From Stenotrophomonas sp. HITSZ_GD (GTDB taxonomy: Bacteria > Pseudomonadota > Gammaproteobacteria > Xanthomonadales > Xanthomonadaceae), in contig NZ_JARQXB010000010.1 in NCBI RefSeq assembly GCF_029543105.1, positions 62,001 through 126,000 on the forward strand: a DNA stretch of 64,000 nucleotides, given 5' to 3'. The first letter of the stretch is position 1. The number at the start of each line of letters is the position of its first letter. This document shows positions 54,791 through 63,307 of this stretch, piece by piece. Under the pieces are notes generated by a model, which worked only from the letters and a program-made list of their open reading frames with translations, did not search any database and was not told where the DNA came from. Position numbers and translations under genes: made by a program.

Positions 54791-55147
54791 TCAGCGAGTG
54801 CGTTCGCACACCGTCTGCACCACGCGGTCGCCGTTGTTCTGCTGGTGCTGGCCCTGCACGTAGCGGCCAGTGGCGCCACCGGCCACGGCACCGCCCACGG
54901 TGGCCAGCTTCTTGCCGTTGCCGCCGCCGATCTGGTTGCCGAGCAGGCCGCCCACCACGGCGCCGGCCACGGTGCCGGTCACGCGGTTGGGGTCCTTGCT
55001 GTTCTTGTGCACTTCCACCTTGTGGCAACGCACCACGCTGCCGTCGTTGAAGCGGCGGCCTTCGTCCTGCGGGCCGTACGTCTGCGCCTGGGCTACGAAG
55101 CTCAGGCCCACGAGCGCCAGGCCGGTCAGGTATCCACGAGCATTCAT
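54791..55147 (-). CDS. Glycine-zipper 2TM-domain envelope protein
   Basis: 118 residues from the ATG complementary to 55145-55147, with GGAG nine bases ahead. Signal peptide MNARGYLTGLALVGLSFVAQAQ. The glycine zipper (VTGTVAGAVVGGLLGNQIGGG, then VGGAVAGGATGRYV) is the Rick_17kDa / 2TM pattern found in outer-membrane 17-kDa-type proteins. Two Cys near both ends (VVRCHKVE, TVCERTR) could form a disulfide. Role unknown; probably envelope-associated. Confidence 0.88.
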   Translation of the reverse strand: MNARGYLTGLALVGLSFVAQAQTYGPQDEGRRFNDGSVVRCHKVEVHKNSKDPNRVTGTVAGAVVGGLLGNQIGGGNGKKLATVGGAVAGGATGRYVQGQHQQNNGDRVVQTVCERTR

Positions 55148-55271
55148 GGCGATTCTCCGGTCAGGGGCGACGACGGGATTGCCATCGCATGGAGCGCACT
55201 GTGTCGGCGCGGCGCACAACGCGCCGTGAAATCCACCGACAGCGTTCAGCAGGCAGCCACGCCGATGACGA

Positions 55272-55985
55272 TCATGGCAAGGGCGTGTCCTGCGGCTTGG
55301 GCTCGGTCGGCGCCGGCGGCGCGGACGCGGGCGCCGGGGCGGTGGGTTCCGCGGCGGGGACCGGCGGGTCTACCGGTGCGGGTGCAGGTTCCGGCGCGGG
55401 AGCGGACGGTGGCGGCGGCGGCGGCGGTGGCGTCGAAGCGGCGGTCGACTTGCCGGTGGGCTTGGGCAGGTACATGCCCAGGCGCTCGAAGAAGCGCTTG
55501 TAGAAGTCGGCGTCCTGCACGGTCACGCTGGCCACGCGCACCATCGAGTCGTTGCTGCTACCCACCGGCAGCGACACCGAACCCAGCACGCCCACGCCCA
55601 CGCTGGCCGAGGTCGCGCTCTTCTTCAGTGCGTAGCGATCCTGCACCGCGCTGACGAATACCCAGGCGTGGTCCTCGCCCTGCGGCACGCAGGAAATACG
55701 CAGGTCCAGTTGCTCGTGCGATTCCTCGGTGGGCTGGAAGTTCTTGCTGCCCTCCACGGCCAAGGCATCGGCGCGCGCCACGATGTAGCCCTGGCTCAGC
55801 AGCGCGCGGCGCGCGGCCTCGCACGCGGCGGCGGGCGTGACTTCGACGTTGCGCGAGTAGGTGTTGTCGGAATTGAAGGACTCGCGCACCAGCACGTGGT
55901 CGGCCTTGCTGCGACCGCAGGCGGTCAACGAGACGGCGATGCCCAGGCAGGCCAGTGCGGGCGCGAGGCGGCGTGAAGGGATCAT
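55272..55985 (-). CDS. DUF2242-like lipoprotein with Pro/Ala-rich tail
   Basis: 237 residues from the ATG complementary to 55983-55985. Signal peptide ends in the lipobox SLTAC (C23). The core (about 30-170) matches what I recall of the DUF2242 family: RESFNSDNTYSRNV, CEAARRALLSQGYIVARADALAVEGSKNFQP, VFVSAVQDRYALKKS, and DFYKRFFERLGMYL. The last 60 residues are almost entirely Pro, Ala, Glu and Thr, perhaps a cell-wall-spanning tail. Function unknown. Divergent from the EEP gene at 56151. Confidence 0.82.
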   Translation of the reverse strand: MIPSRRLAPALACLGIAVSLTACGRSKADHVLVRESFNSDNTYSRNVEVTPAAACEAARRALLSQGYIVARADALAVEGSKNFQPTEESHEQLDLRISCVPQGEDHAWVFVSAVQDRYALKKSATSASVGVGVLGSVSLPVGSSNDSMVRVASVTVQDADFYKRFFERLGMYLPKPTGKSTAASTPPPPPPPPSAPAPEPAPAPVDPPVPAAEPTAPAPASAPPAPTEPKPQDTPLP

Positions 55986-56150
55986 GAGGAAAGCCCGATG
56001 GAATCCGGGCGAAGGATATCCCTGCCGCCGTGAGCGATGGACGAAGGCACGCGGCACGGCGAACCAGGGTTCATGCTCGGAAACGAGACCCCGGCGGCGG
56101 ACAGGCCGCCGTCCGGATGACAAGCTGCCCCTCCCGTCCGAGGCGTTTGC

Positions 56151-57032
56151 ATGATGTATCTGCGTAACCTGATGTGCCTGTTGTGCCTGTGCCTGCACCT
56201 CTCCGCGTCGGCGGCAACCGCGGCCACTTCCTCGACCTTGCGGGTGATGTCCTTCAACGTGCGCACGCCGGCGGACACCGAGCCCGGCCGGCGCTGGGAA
56301 GACCGCCGCGACGCGATGGTGTCGGTGATCCGGCAGGCGCAGCCGGCGGTCATCGGCACGCAGGAGTTGACCCCGGTGCAGGCAAGCTACCTCCGCGCGC
56401 AACTGCCCGCGTATCGCATGTTCGGGCAGGGCCGCCGCGGCGGCGCGGAAGACGAGCACATGGGCGTGTTCTACGACGCGCGCGTGCTGGCGCTGGTCGA
56501 GTCCGGCGACTTCTGGCTCTCGCCCACCCCCGAGGTGCCGGGCAGCATGGGCTGGGGCGATCCGTATCCGCGCATGGTGACCTGGGGCCTGTTCGAGCGC
56601 CGCGCCGACGGCCGCCGCTTCTACCTGTTCAACACCCACCTGCCCTATCGCGAGCAGGACGAACCGGCCCGCGTGCGCAGCGCGCAGTTGTTGCTTTCGC
56701 GCATCGACGCACTGCCGAAGGAGGTTCCCGTCGTGGTGACCGGCGATTTCAACAGCGAGCCCGGCAGCGATACCTGGCGCACGCTCACCGCCGTGCTGCG
56801 CGCCGCGCGCGACACCGCGCCGCAGGTGGATGGCCCCAGGCTCACGTTCCAGGACTTCGGCGGCAGCGACCGGCGCCAGCTGGACTGGATCCTGCTGCGC
56901 GGCTTCGAGGCGACGCACTTCAGCACCCTCGATGACCGCCCGGGCGGCCTCTATCCCTCCGACCACTATCCGGTCCTGGCCGAGCTGCGCTTCCCCGCGC
57001 CGGTCACGCCGCGCCCGCGCGCGGGGCGCTAG
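56151..57032 (+). CDS. Exported endonuclease/exonuclease/phosphatase-family protein
   Basis: 293 residues; two adjacent ATG codons make the exact start ambiguous by one residue. A signal peptide is present (LMCLLCLCLHLSASAATA). EEP motifs: LRVMSFNVRT, VIGTQELTPVQ, FNTHLPYREQDE, VVTGDFNSEPGSD, QLDWILLRG and YPSDHYPVLAEL. It is closer to secreted phosphodiesterase/sphingomyelinase-like members than to the cytosolic EEP protein at 22795. Substrate unknown. A VOC-family gene follows after 29 bases and may share its transcript. Confidence 0.9.
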   Translation: MMYLRNLMCLLCLCLHLSASAATAATSSTLRVMSFNVRTPADTEPGRRWEDRRDAMVSVIRQAQPAVIGTQELTPVQASYLRAQLPAYRMFGQGRRGGAEDEHMGVFYDARVLALVESGDFWLSPTPEVPGSMGWGDPYPRMVTWGLFERRADGRRFYLFNTHLPYREQDEPARVRSAQLLLSRIDALPKEVPVVVTGDFNSEPGSDTWRTLTAVLRAARDTAPQVDGPRLTFQDFGGSDRRQLDWILLRGFEATHFSTLDDRPGGLYPSDHYPVLAELRFPAPVTPRPRAGR

Positions 57033-57061
57033 GCTGGCGCTTTCGCGTCGGGAGGAAGGTC

Positions 57062-57445
57062 ATGGCACATCGCAGTCGGCTCGCCGGTTTCATCATCGAT
57101 TGCCAGGAGCACCCCGCCGACGAAGGCGCGCGCTTCTGGGCCGCCGCGCTGGGGTTGTCGGCGCGCGCCCCCTACCAGGAAGGCGAGGCGGAGTACGCCG
57201 AGCTGGACGGCGCGCCCGGCGGCCTGCACGTGGAAGTGCAGCGCGTCGCCCACGCCTCGCGCGTGCACCTGGACATCGAGAGCGACGACATCGATGCCGA
57301 GGCCGACCGGCTGGAGAAGCTCGGCGCCAAGCGCATCGGTTTCGTCAAACGCTGGTGGGTGATGGAAGCGCCGACCGGGCACCGCTTCTGCATCGTGCGG
57401 ATGCGCGATGAAAAGGGCAAGGCGCCGGCGCACACGTGGGAATGA
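57062..57445 (+). CDS. VOC-family (glyoxalase-like) protein
   Basis: 127 residues from ATG 57062 with GGAGGAAGG just ahead. Two beta-alpha-beta-beta-beta units typical of the vicinal-oxygen-chelate fold: RLAGFIIDCQEHPADEGARFWAAALGL and the second half SDDIDAEADRLEKLGAKRIGFV...GHRFCIVR. Members include glyoxalases, dioxygenases and antibiotic-binding proteins; the subgroup (Glyoxalase_6-like) has no assigned reaction. A terminator lies between it and the convergent prc gene. Confidence 0.85.
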   Translation: MAHRSRLAGFIIDCQEHPADEGARFWAAALGLSARAPYQEGEAEYAELDGAPGGLHVEVQRVAHASRVHLDIESDDIDAEADRLEKLGAKRIGFVKRWWVMEAPTGHRFCIVRMRDEKGKAPAHTWE

Positions 57446-57467
57446 CCGGCATGGCCTAGACCGGGCC

Positions 57468-57496
57468 AAAAAAAAGCCCCGCTTGCGCGGGGCTTT
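57468..57496 (-). terminator. Bidirectional terminator between VOC gene and prc
   Basis: AAAGCCCCGC and GCGGGGCTTT form a 10-bp stem around TTGC. On the minus strand it is followed by a run of T (complement 57468-57475, eight bases including the stem end), a strong signal for prc. On the plus strand it ends CTTTCCTG, weaker. Confidence 0.9.
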
Positions 57497-57518
57497 CCTG
57501 TCCAGCCGCGGCCAGGCC

Positions 57519-59702
57519 TCAGTCGGCCCAGCGGCCCGGCGCGCTCGACTGCGGCAGCACCTGCGCCGACAGCGGGCGATCGTGCTCCAGCAGGTTCACC
57601 GCATCGGCCAGGATGGCGGCCGACTCGTGCAGCAGCGGGTCCGGACGCTTCTCGGCGGCCTTCTCGCGTGCGGTGTCCTTGGCGATGTCGCGCTCGTTGC
57701 CGGTCAGGCCGTCGTCGCTGTCCTCGGCGAGCGGGTCCAGCGGCATGCCGAGCTGCTTGCGGACGGCCTGGCGCTCCTTGCGCTGGTTGTCCTGCTTCTC
57801 GCGTTCCGCGCGGCGCTCGCCTTCGTTGAGCGAGACGTACTTCTTCGCCTTCTCCTCGCGGAACTGCTGCACGTCCTGCTCCCACCACTGGAATTCCTTG
57901 TCCTGCGCGATGCGCGAGGCATGCAGGCCTTCCAGCTTCGGCAGCAGCGGACCGAAGTTGCCGTACTGGGTGTGCGGCACCGAGGCGATGCGCGTCCACG
58001 GCAGCGCGTTGTCGTAGGTGCTCTCGCCAAACTCGGTGGCGTCCACGCTCGCCGGGAAGGCGATGTCCGGCACCACGCCCTTGTGCTGCGTGCTGCTGCC
58101 GCTGACGCGGAAGAACTGCGCGATGGTCAGCTTCACCTGGCCGAAGCGCTGTTCCTCGCTGGCGGGCCAGCGGTCGAGGTCGACGATGTTCTGCACCGTG
58201 CCCTTGCCGAAGGTGGTCTCGCCGATGACCAGGCCGCGGCCATAGTCCTGGATGGCGCCGGCGAAGATTTCCGACGCAGAGGCCGAGCCACGGTTGATCA
58301 GCACGGCCAGCGGGCCGTCCCATGCCACCTTCTCGCTACGATCGCCGTTGACGGTGACGCGCCCGCCGGATTCGCGCACCTGCACCACCGGGCCCTGCTC
58401 GATGAACAGGCCGGTCAATTCGACCGCCTCATCCAGCGAACCGCCGCCGTTGTTGCGCAGGTCGAGCACGACGCCGTCGAGCTTGTCGTTCTTGAAGCCG
58501 GCCAGCAGCTTGGCGACGTCGCGCGTGGCCGAGGCGTAGTCGGCGGCGTTGCGGCGGCGGCCTTCGAAATCCTGGTAGAAGCCCGGCAGCTTGATGATGC
58601 CGATGCGGCGCTGCGGCTCGCCGTCCTTCGCCGGCAGGGTGATGGTTTCGCCCTTGGCGGCCTGTTCGGCCAGGCGCACCTTCTGCCGGGTGAGGGTCAC
58701 GGTGCGGTGCGTGCCGTCGATGCCGGATTCGGCGGGGATGTACTCGATGCGGACCTGGGTGTCCTTCTTGCCGCGGATCTTGGCCACGACATCGTCGATG
58801 CGCCAGCCGATCACGTCCTCCATCGGGCCGGAACGGTCCTGCCCGACGCCGACGATGCGGTCGCCCGGCTTGAGCGTGGCGTCGATGGCGGCCGGGCCGC
58901 CGGCGATGATCTCGCGGATCACCACCATGTCGTCCTGCTTCTGCAGCTGCGCGCCGATGCCTTCCAGCGACAGCGACATCTGCTGGTTGAAGTTCTCGGC
59001 CGTGCGCGGGGTGAAGTAGTCGGTGTGCGGGTCCACCGCGTTGGTGTAGGCGCTCAGGAACACCTGGAAGATGTCCTCGCCCTTGAGTTCGTTCACCGAC
59101 TTGGCGAGGTTGGCGTAGCGCTTGTCCAGCGTCTTGCGGATGTCGGCCGGCTGCTTGCCGGCCAGCTTCAGCCGCAGCCAGTCGTTCATCACCTGCTGGC
59201 GCCAGAGCTTGTCCAGCTCGGCGTCATTGGCGGCCCACGGCGACTTCTCGCGGTCGTACTCGAATTTCTCGTCGGTGCTGAAATCGAAGTTCTGGTTCAG
59301 CAGCTTGCGCGCGTAGCTCACGCGCTGGCCGACGCGCTGCTTGTAGACGGCGAACACGTCGAAGGCCGGGTCGAGCTGGCCGCCGCGGATCGCGTCGCCC
59401 ACCTTGGCCTGCAGCGGCGCGAAGCCGTCCACGTCGGCCTGGGTGAAGTACATCTTGCTGCCGTCGAGCGACTCCAGGTAGCGCTTGAACACGTCCTTGG
59501 ACATCGCTTCGTCGAGCACCCGCGGGCGATATGCGTACCGGCTGTCGGAGAGCAGGCCGTAGACCAGCTTGGTGGCGGTGGCCTGGTCGGCCGTGGCGGC
59601 CGGCGGCAGCGCGGTATCGGCGCGCGCCATCAGCGCCAGCGGCGCGGTCAGCGCCAGGGCCAGCAGGCCGGCGGAGATCTTCGCGGGGGCTTTGAATTTC
59701 AT
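57519..59702 (-). CDS. prc: Tail-specific (carboxy-terminal processing) protease Prc
   Basis: 727 residues from the ATG complementary to 59700-59702; signal peptide MKFKAPAKISAGLLALALTAPLALMARA. Order: N-terminal Prc domain, PDZ domain (about 230-330, LQKQDDMVVIREIIAGGPA), S41 peptidase core with the catalytic Ser in INRGSASASEIFAGA and Lys in GETTFGKGTVQ, then the DUF3340 C-terminal domain rich in charged residues. It degrades periplasmic proteins by their C-termini, including SsrA-tagged and PBP3-type substrates, in the periplasm. Length is close to E. coli Prc (682), with a longer C-terminus. Confidence 0.95.
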   Translation of the reverse strand: MKFKAPAKISAGLLALALTAPLALMARADTALPPAATADQATATKLVYGLLSDSRYAYRPRVLDEAMSKDVFKRYLESLDGSKMYFTQADVDGFAPLQAKVGDAIRGGQLDPAFDVFAVYKQRVGQRVSYARKLLNQNFDFSTDEKFEYDREKSPWAANDAELDKLWRQQVMNDWLRLKLAGKQPADIRKTLDKRYANLAKSVNELKGEDIFQVFLSAYTNAVDPHTDYFTPRTAENFNQQMSLSLEGIGAQLQKQDDMVVIREIIAGGPAAIDATLKPGDRIVGVGQDRSGPMEDVIGWRIDDVVAKIRGKKDTQVRIEYIPAESGIDGTHRTVTLTRQKVRLAEQAAKGETITLPAKDGEPQRRIGIIKLPGFYQDFEGRRRNAADYASATRDVAKLLAGFKNDKLDGVVLDLRNNGGGSLDEAVELTGLFIEQGPVVQVRESGGRVTVNGDRSEKVAWDGPLAVLINRGSASASEIFAGAIQDYGRGLVIGETTFGKGTVQNIVDLDRWPASEEQRFGQVKLTIAQFFRVSGSSTQHKGVVPDIAFPASVDATEFGESTYDNALPWTRIASVPHTQYGNFGPLLPKLEGLHASRIAQDKEFQWWEQDVQQFREEKAKKYVSLNEGERRAEREKQDNQRKERQAVRKQLGMPLDPLAEDSDDGLTGNERDIAKDTAREKAAEKRPDPLLHESAAILADAVNLLEHDRPLSAQVLPQSSAPGRWAD

Positions 59703-59831
59703 GGGCTTACTCTCGGCGCGATGGCCGTCATGGGGCTGCAGAGAATCATCGGACAGCACGACAGTGCCCAAAGTTGCAGCGCTTGTCATCTGTGCGCCCA
59801 GCCTAAGCGGCTATCCGGGGGCAAGCCGTGA

Positions 59832-59851
59832 ACGACGCCTGAGGGCGTCGT
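59832..59851 (-). terminator. Hairpin after lipA
   Basis: ACGACGCC and GGCGTCGT form an 8-bp stem around TGAG, 35 bases beyond the lipA stop. It lacks a T-run; possible terminator of the ybeD-lipB-lipA transcript. Confidence 0.4.
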
Positions 59852-59885
59852 CGCGGAGGCAGGCGGTTCAGCAGGCAGCGCGGGC

Positions 59886-60899
59886 TCAGGCGTGCACGCC
59901 AGCGCCGGCGGCCTGGCGGTCAGCATGGTAGGAGGAACGCACCATCGGGCCGGAGGCGACGTGGGCGAAGCCCAGGGCGTAGCCGTAGTCTTCCAGCGCC
60001 TTGTATTCCTCCGGCGTCCAGTAGCGCATCACCGGGTGGTGGTGCGGGGTCGGCTGCAGGTACTGGCCGATGGTCACCATGTCCACGTCGTGGGCGCGCA
60101 GGTCGCGCAAGGTGGCGTGCACCTGCTCCAGGGTCTCGCCCAGGCCCAGCATGATGCCGGACTTGGTGCTGACCTCCGGGTGCTGGGCCTTGAACTTCTG
60201 CAGCAGCGTCAGCGACCACTGGTAGTCGGCGCCGGGGCGGACGTTGGGGTACAGGTCCGGCACGGTCTCGATGTTGTGGTTGAACACGTCCGGCGGGTTG
60301 GCGGCCAGGATCTCCAGCGCGCGGTCCATGCGGCCCTTGCCGCGGAAATCCGGGGTGAGGATCTCGATGCGGGTCTTGGGCGCATGCGTGCGGATGGCGG
60401 CGATGCAGTCGACGAAGTGCTGGGCACCGCCGTCGCGCAGGTCGTCGCGGTCCACGCTGGTCACCACCACGTACTTCAGGCCCATGTCGGCCACGGTGGT
60501 GGCCAGGCTGAGCGGTTCGTTCGGGTCCGGCGGCTTGGGCCGGCCATGGGCGACGTCGCAGAACGAGCAGCGGCGCGTGCAGACCTCGCCGAGGATCATG
60601 AAGGTCGCCGTGCCGTGGCCGAAGCACTCGTGGATGTTCGGGCAGCTGGCCTCTTCGCACACCGTGACCAGGCGGTTCTCGCGCAGCTTCGCCTTGAGGT
60701 TCTGCACCGCGTTGCCGGACGGGATGCGCACGCGGATCCACGAGGGCTTGCGCAGCACCGGGGCATCGAGGAACTGCACCGGCGAGCGGTTGATCTTGTC
60801 GCCGCCCAGCTGCTTGGCGCCGGCCTGCAAGGGCGCGGCCGGGGTGCTGTCGGTCGCGACGACCTCCAGGGGAATGGTGCGGGCGGTTGGCTGGGTCAT
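59886..60899 (-). CDS. lipA: Lipoyl synthase
   Basis: 337 residues from the ATG complementary to 60897-60899. Radical-SAM cluster: C107-x3-C111-x2-C114 (CTRRCSFC). Auxiliary cluster: C81, C86 and C92 ([12 protein letters not shown]), diagnostic of LipA. The C-terminal serine region [11 protein letters not shown] supplies the known Ser ligand of the auxiliary cluster (RSSY). It inserts two sulfurs into octanoylated lipoyl domains. It follows lipB after 17 bases, completing a ybeD-lipB-lipA operon, the standard order in gammaproteobacteria. Confidence 0.97.
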   Translation of the reverse strand: MTQPTARTIPLEVVATDSTPAAPLQAGAKQLGGDKINRSPVQFLDAPVLRKPSWIRVRIPSGNAVQNLKAKLRENRLVTVCEEASCPNIHECFGHGTATFMILGEVCTRRCSFCDVAHGRPKPPDPNEPLSLATTVADMGLKYVVVTSVDRDDLRDGGAQHFVDCIAAIRTHAPKTRIEILTPDFRGKGRMDRALEILAANPPDVFNHNIETVPDLYPNVRPGADYQWSLTLLQKFKAQHPEVSTKSGIMLGLGETLEQVHATLRDLRAHDVDMVTIGQYLQPTPHHHPVMRYWTPEEYKALEDYGYALGFAHVASGPMVRSSYHADRQAAGAGVHA

Positions 60900-60916
60900 G
60901 GCAAGGCGATGCGCGG

Positions 60917-61627
60917 TCAGGCCGCGGAGGAAAGGTCGGGCAGGACGGGGTCGGTGCGCAGCGACAGGCCGAACTGGCGGGCCAGTTCGTCGAGCAGCAC
61001 GCGCTGCACCGCTTCCATGCCGGAAGGACCGCCCAAGTCTAGCACCGAGGTCACCTGCAGGCCCTGGTAGCCGCAGGGATTGATGCGCTGGAACGGTTCC
61101 AGGTTCATGTCCACGTTGAAGGCCAGGCCGTGGAAAGTGCAGCCGCGGCGGACGCGGATGCCGAGCGCGGCGATCTTGGCATCGCCCACGTACACGCCGG
61201 GCGCGCCTTCGCGGCGCACGGCCACGATGTTCCACTCCAGCAACGTGTCGATGATGGCCTGCTCGATGCGGCACACGTATTCGCGCACGCCGATGCCGAT
61301 CCGGCGCAGGTCCAGCAGCGGGTACACCACGATCTGGCCGGGGCCGTGATAGGTCACCTGGCCGCCGCGGTCGACATGGATCACCGGGATGTCGCCCGGC
61401 GCCAGCACGTGCTCGTCCTTGCCGGCCTGGCCGAGGGTGAACACCGGGTCGTGCTCGACCACCCACAGCTCGTCGGCGGTGGCTTCGGTGCGCGCATCGG
61501 TGAAGCGCTGCATCGCATGCCAGACCGGCTCGTAGGGCTGGCGGCCGAGCAGGCGCACCACCGCCGGCTGCGGGGTGCTCGCCACGGCCGGGGCCGCGGC
61601 GGCGTCGCAGGCGCTTACAGCGTCCAC
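60917..61627 (-). CDS. lipB: Octanoyltransferase LipB
   Basis: 236 residues. Conserved segments: [37 protein letters not shown], the catalytic Lys K151 ([19 protein letters not shown]) and catalytic Cys C185 (INPCGYQG). It transfers octanoyl from acyl carrier protein to lipoyl domains. The start region overlaps the 3' end of ybeD by 13 bases, consistent with coupling. The first 20 residues are Ala-rich and variable. Confidence 0.96.
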   Translation of the reverse strand: MDAVSACDAAAAPAVASTPQPAVVRLLGRQPYEPVWHAMQRFTDARTEATADELWVVEHDPVFTLGQAGKDEHVLAPGDIPVIHVDRGGQVTYHGPGQIVVYPLLDLRRIGIGVREYVCRIEQAIIDTLLEWNIVAVRREGAPGVYVGDAKIAALGIRVRRGCTFHGLAFNVDMNLEPFQRINPCGYQGLQVTSVLDLGGPSGMEAVQRVLLDELARQFGLSLRTDPVLPDLSSAA

Positions 61628-61893
61628 TTCACTTCCGGATGATCGCGCAGGGCGGCGTGCGCGGCGTCGTACTGCTCGCGGCTCTCGGCGCGGAAGCCGA
61701 TGCGCACGGACACGTACTTGCCGTTGCTCGAGTGGCGCCAGCTGATGCGCTCTTCCAGCACTTCCACGCCGCTGTCGGCGAGCAGGCGCGGCAGCTCGGT
61801 CTCCAGGCCCTTGTCGGCGGTACCCATCGCGCTGAGCTCGAAGGTGCCGGGGAACTGGAAGCCGTGATCGGGGTTGTCGGACTTGATTTCCAT
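61615..61893 (-). CDS. ybeD: DUF493 family protein YbeD
   Basis: 92 residues from the ATG complementary to 61891-61893 ([19 protein letters not shown]). The family start and end are recognisable ([10 protein letters not shown]...DHPEVKWTL), and length matches. YbeD has an ACT-like regulatory fold and sits before lipB in many gammaproteobacteria; its role in lipoylation is unproven. It is the first gene of the lip operon. Confidence 0.93.
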   Translation of the reverse strand: MEIKSDNPDHGFQFPGTFELSAMGTADKGLETELPRLLADSGVEVLEERISWRHSSNGKYVSVRIGFRAESREQYDAAHAALRDHPEVKWTL

Positions 61894-61961
61894 GGGCGCC
61901 ATTATTGGGCCCCGCGCGGGCAAACCCAACCCCGGGGCCGGGATGCAGCGTCGCGCATGGC

Positions 61962-62021
61962 GGCCGGCGCGCCGCATGGCAGCGCGCCGGCCCAGGTCCC
62001 GCCCGGCGGGCCGGGCGGGAC
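61962..62021. terminator. Two tandem GC hairpins between ybeD and the CsgG-like gene
   Basis: Hairpin 1: arms 61962-61972 and 61982-61992, 11 bp, nine-base loop. Hairpin 2: arms 61996-62006 and 62011-62021, 11 bp, loop CGGG, nine bases beyond the stop at 62030. Neither has a T-run. They probably mark the 3' end of the CsgG-like transcript, with ybeD starting 68 bases further on. Confidence 0.5.
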
Positions 62022-62029
62022 GGGCGGAC

Positions 62030-63010
62030 TTACTTGGACAGCTCCAGCAGGGTCGAGGAGACCCAGCCCTTGTTGCCCATCTCGTCCTCGACTTCCCACA
62101 TCGTCCCCTCCTTGTTGCCGGTGGGGTACAGCATCATGCCCACTTCCAGGGTGCGCACGGCCGCACCGGTGCCCTTGGCGTTGGCGAGCAGGCGCGCCGG
62201 CTTGGTCACGGTGACCGCCTGCTGCGCATTGCTGGCGGCAGCGTTGCCGGACAGCCCGCCCAGCTGGCTGACCATGTCGGTATAGGCCTGCAGGTAGGCC
62301 AACGTGATGACCTGGCCGATCTCGGTGTTGGCGTAGCCGCTGGCGCCCGCGGCGCCGTAGTCGTAGCCGCTGAAGAGGCGGCCGCTGCCGCCCCAGCCCA
62401 GGTCGGTCTTGCTGGCATTGCCCTCGGACATGGCGACCTGCTCGGTGGAGCGGGTGTCGGTCAGGGTCAGCACCACGTCGGCGGTCTTCTTCTTCATGTT
62501 GAGGCCGCCGATCACCTGGCCGGCATTGCCGCCCACCAGCCCGCCGAGCAGGCCGCTGATGGCGTTGCCACCGGCATTGCTGTTCTGCGAGACCAGGTCG
62601 GGCACCAGCACGTAGTCGGCCGCCTTCATCTGGCCCTTGCCCACGTTGGAGCGATTGCGCAGCTCGCCGCTGGAGGCGAGGTCACGCTCGGCCTTGGCGG
62701 CATTCAGGCCGGCGCCACGGTCCACCAGGGTGAAGCAGCGCGAGCGGTTGACGAACACCTTGATCAGCTTGGAAGGCGCGGGCAGCTGCTGGCCGCTCCA
62801 CCAGTTGGTCGCATCCTCCGGCTCCAGCACGGAGACGGTGCCCAGCGGCTTGGCGCACACCGGAATGTCGGCCTCGCCCTGCTTGCGCTGGTCCTGCGCG
62901 TTGCCCTTGAAGGCATCCTTGAAACCCGCCGAGGCGGGCTGGCTGGTCGCGGCCAGACACAGGCCGAGCATTCCGGCGGCCACGGCGGCCGGGACAGACA
63001 AGTTCTTCAT
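62030..63010 (-). CDS. CsgG/HfaB-like exported protein with C-terminal SH3-like domain
   Basis: 326 residues with signal peptide MKNLSVPAAVAAGMLGLCLAATSQPASA. The middle resembles CsgG/HfaB-type secretion or surface-assembly proteins: IKVFVNRSRCFTLVDR, KAADYVLVPDLV, a Gly-rich helix segment (ISGLLGGLVGGNAGQVIGGL) and KKTADVVLTLTDTRSTEQVAMSEG. The last 60 residues resemble a bacterial SH3 domain (EGTMWEVEDEMGNKGWVSSTLL). No lipobox Cys is at the expected place, unlike CsgG, so it is more likely soluble periplasmic or peripheral. No curli genes are nearby. Function is inferred only to family level. Confidence 0.8.
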   Translation of the reverse strand: MKNLSVPAAVAAGMLGLCLAATSQPASAGFKDAFKGNAQDQRKQGEADIPVCAKPLGTVSVLEPEDATNWWSGQQLPAPSKLIKVFVNRSRCFTLVDRGAGLNAAKAERDLASSGELRNRSNVGKGQMKAADYVLVPDLVSQNSNAGGNAISGLLGGLVGGNAGQVIGGLNMKKKTADVVLTLTDTRSTEQVAMSEGNASKTDLGWGGSGRLFSGYDYGAAGASGYANTEIGQVITLAYLQAYTDMVSQLGGLSGNAAASNAQQAVTVTKPARLLANAKGTGAAVRTLEVGMMLYPTGNKEGTMWEVEDEMGNKGWVSSTLLELSK

Positions 63011-63307
63011 GCTTCACTTCCCTCTGCATGCGTCCATCGCCAGGACGCGGTCCAAACAGTGGGAGTCCCCGGAGGGGACATCCCGTTCCCCGGGAATGCA
63101 GGCATCCCCGCCGCCATCATACGCCGCGCGCGCGCAGCCCCAGTGACGGCCGCCCCCCGCAGCGGACTGCAACGCTGAGATGCGCCGGGAGTACTGGCGG
63201 GGCGGTGGCGGGAAGCGTCTAATCTTCACACGACGTTTCCTCCCCATTCACGTTGCTTACCAGACGTGCTGGATAGCGTCGCCCCACAATCCCCCACGGC
63301 CCCCTGC

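Noticed and set aside
57408..59831. 807-codon plus-strand open frame opposite prc
   Set aside because: Antisense shadow with His/Val/Leu-rich low-complexity translation; prc motifs are unambiguous.
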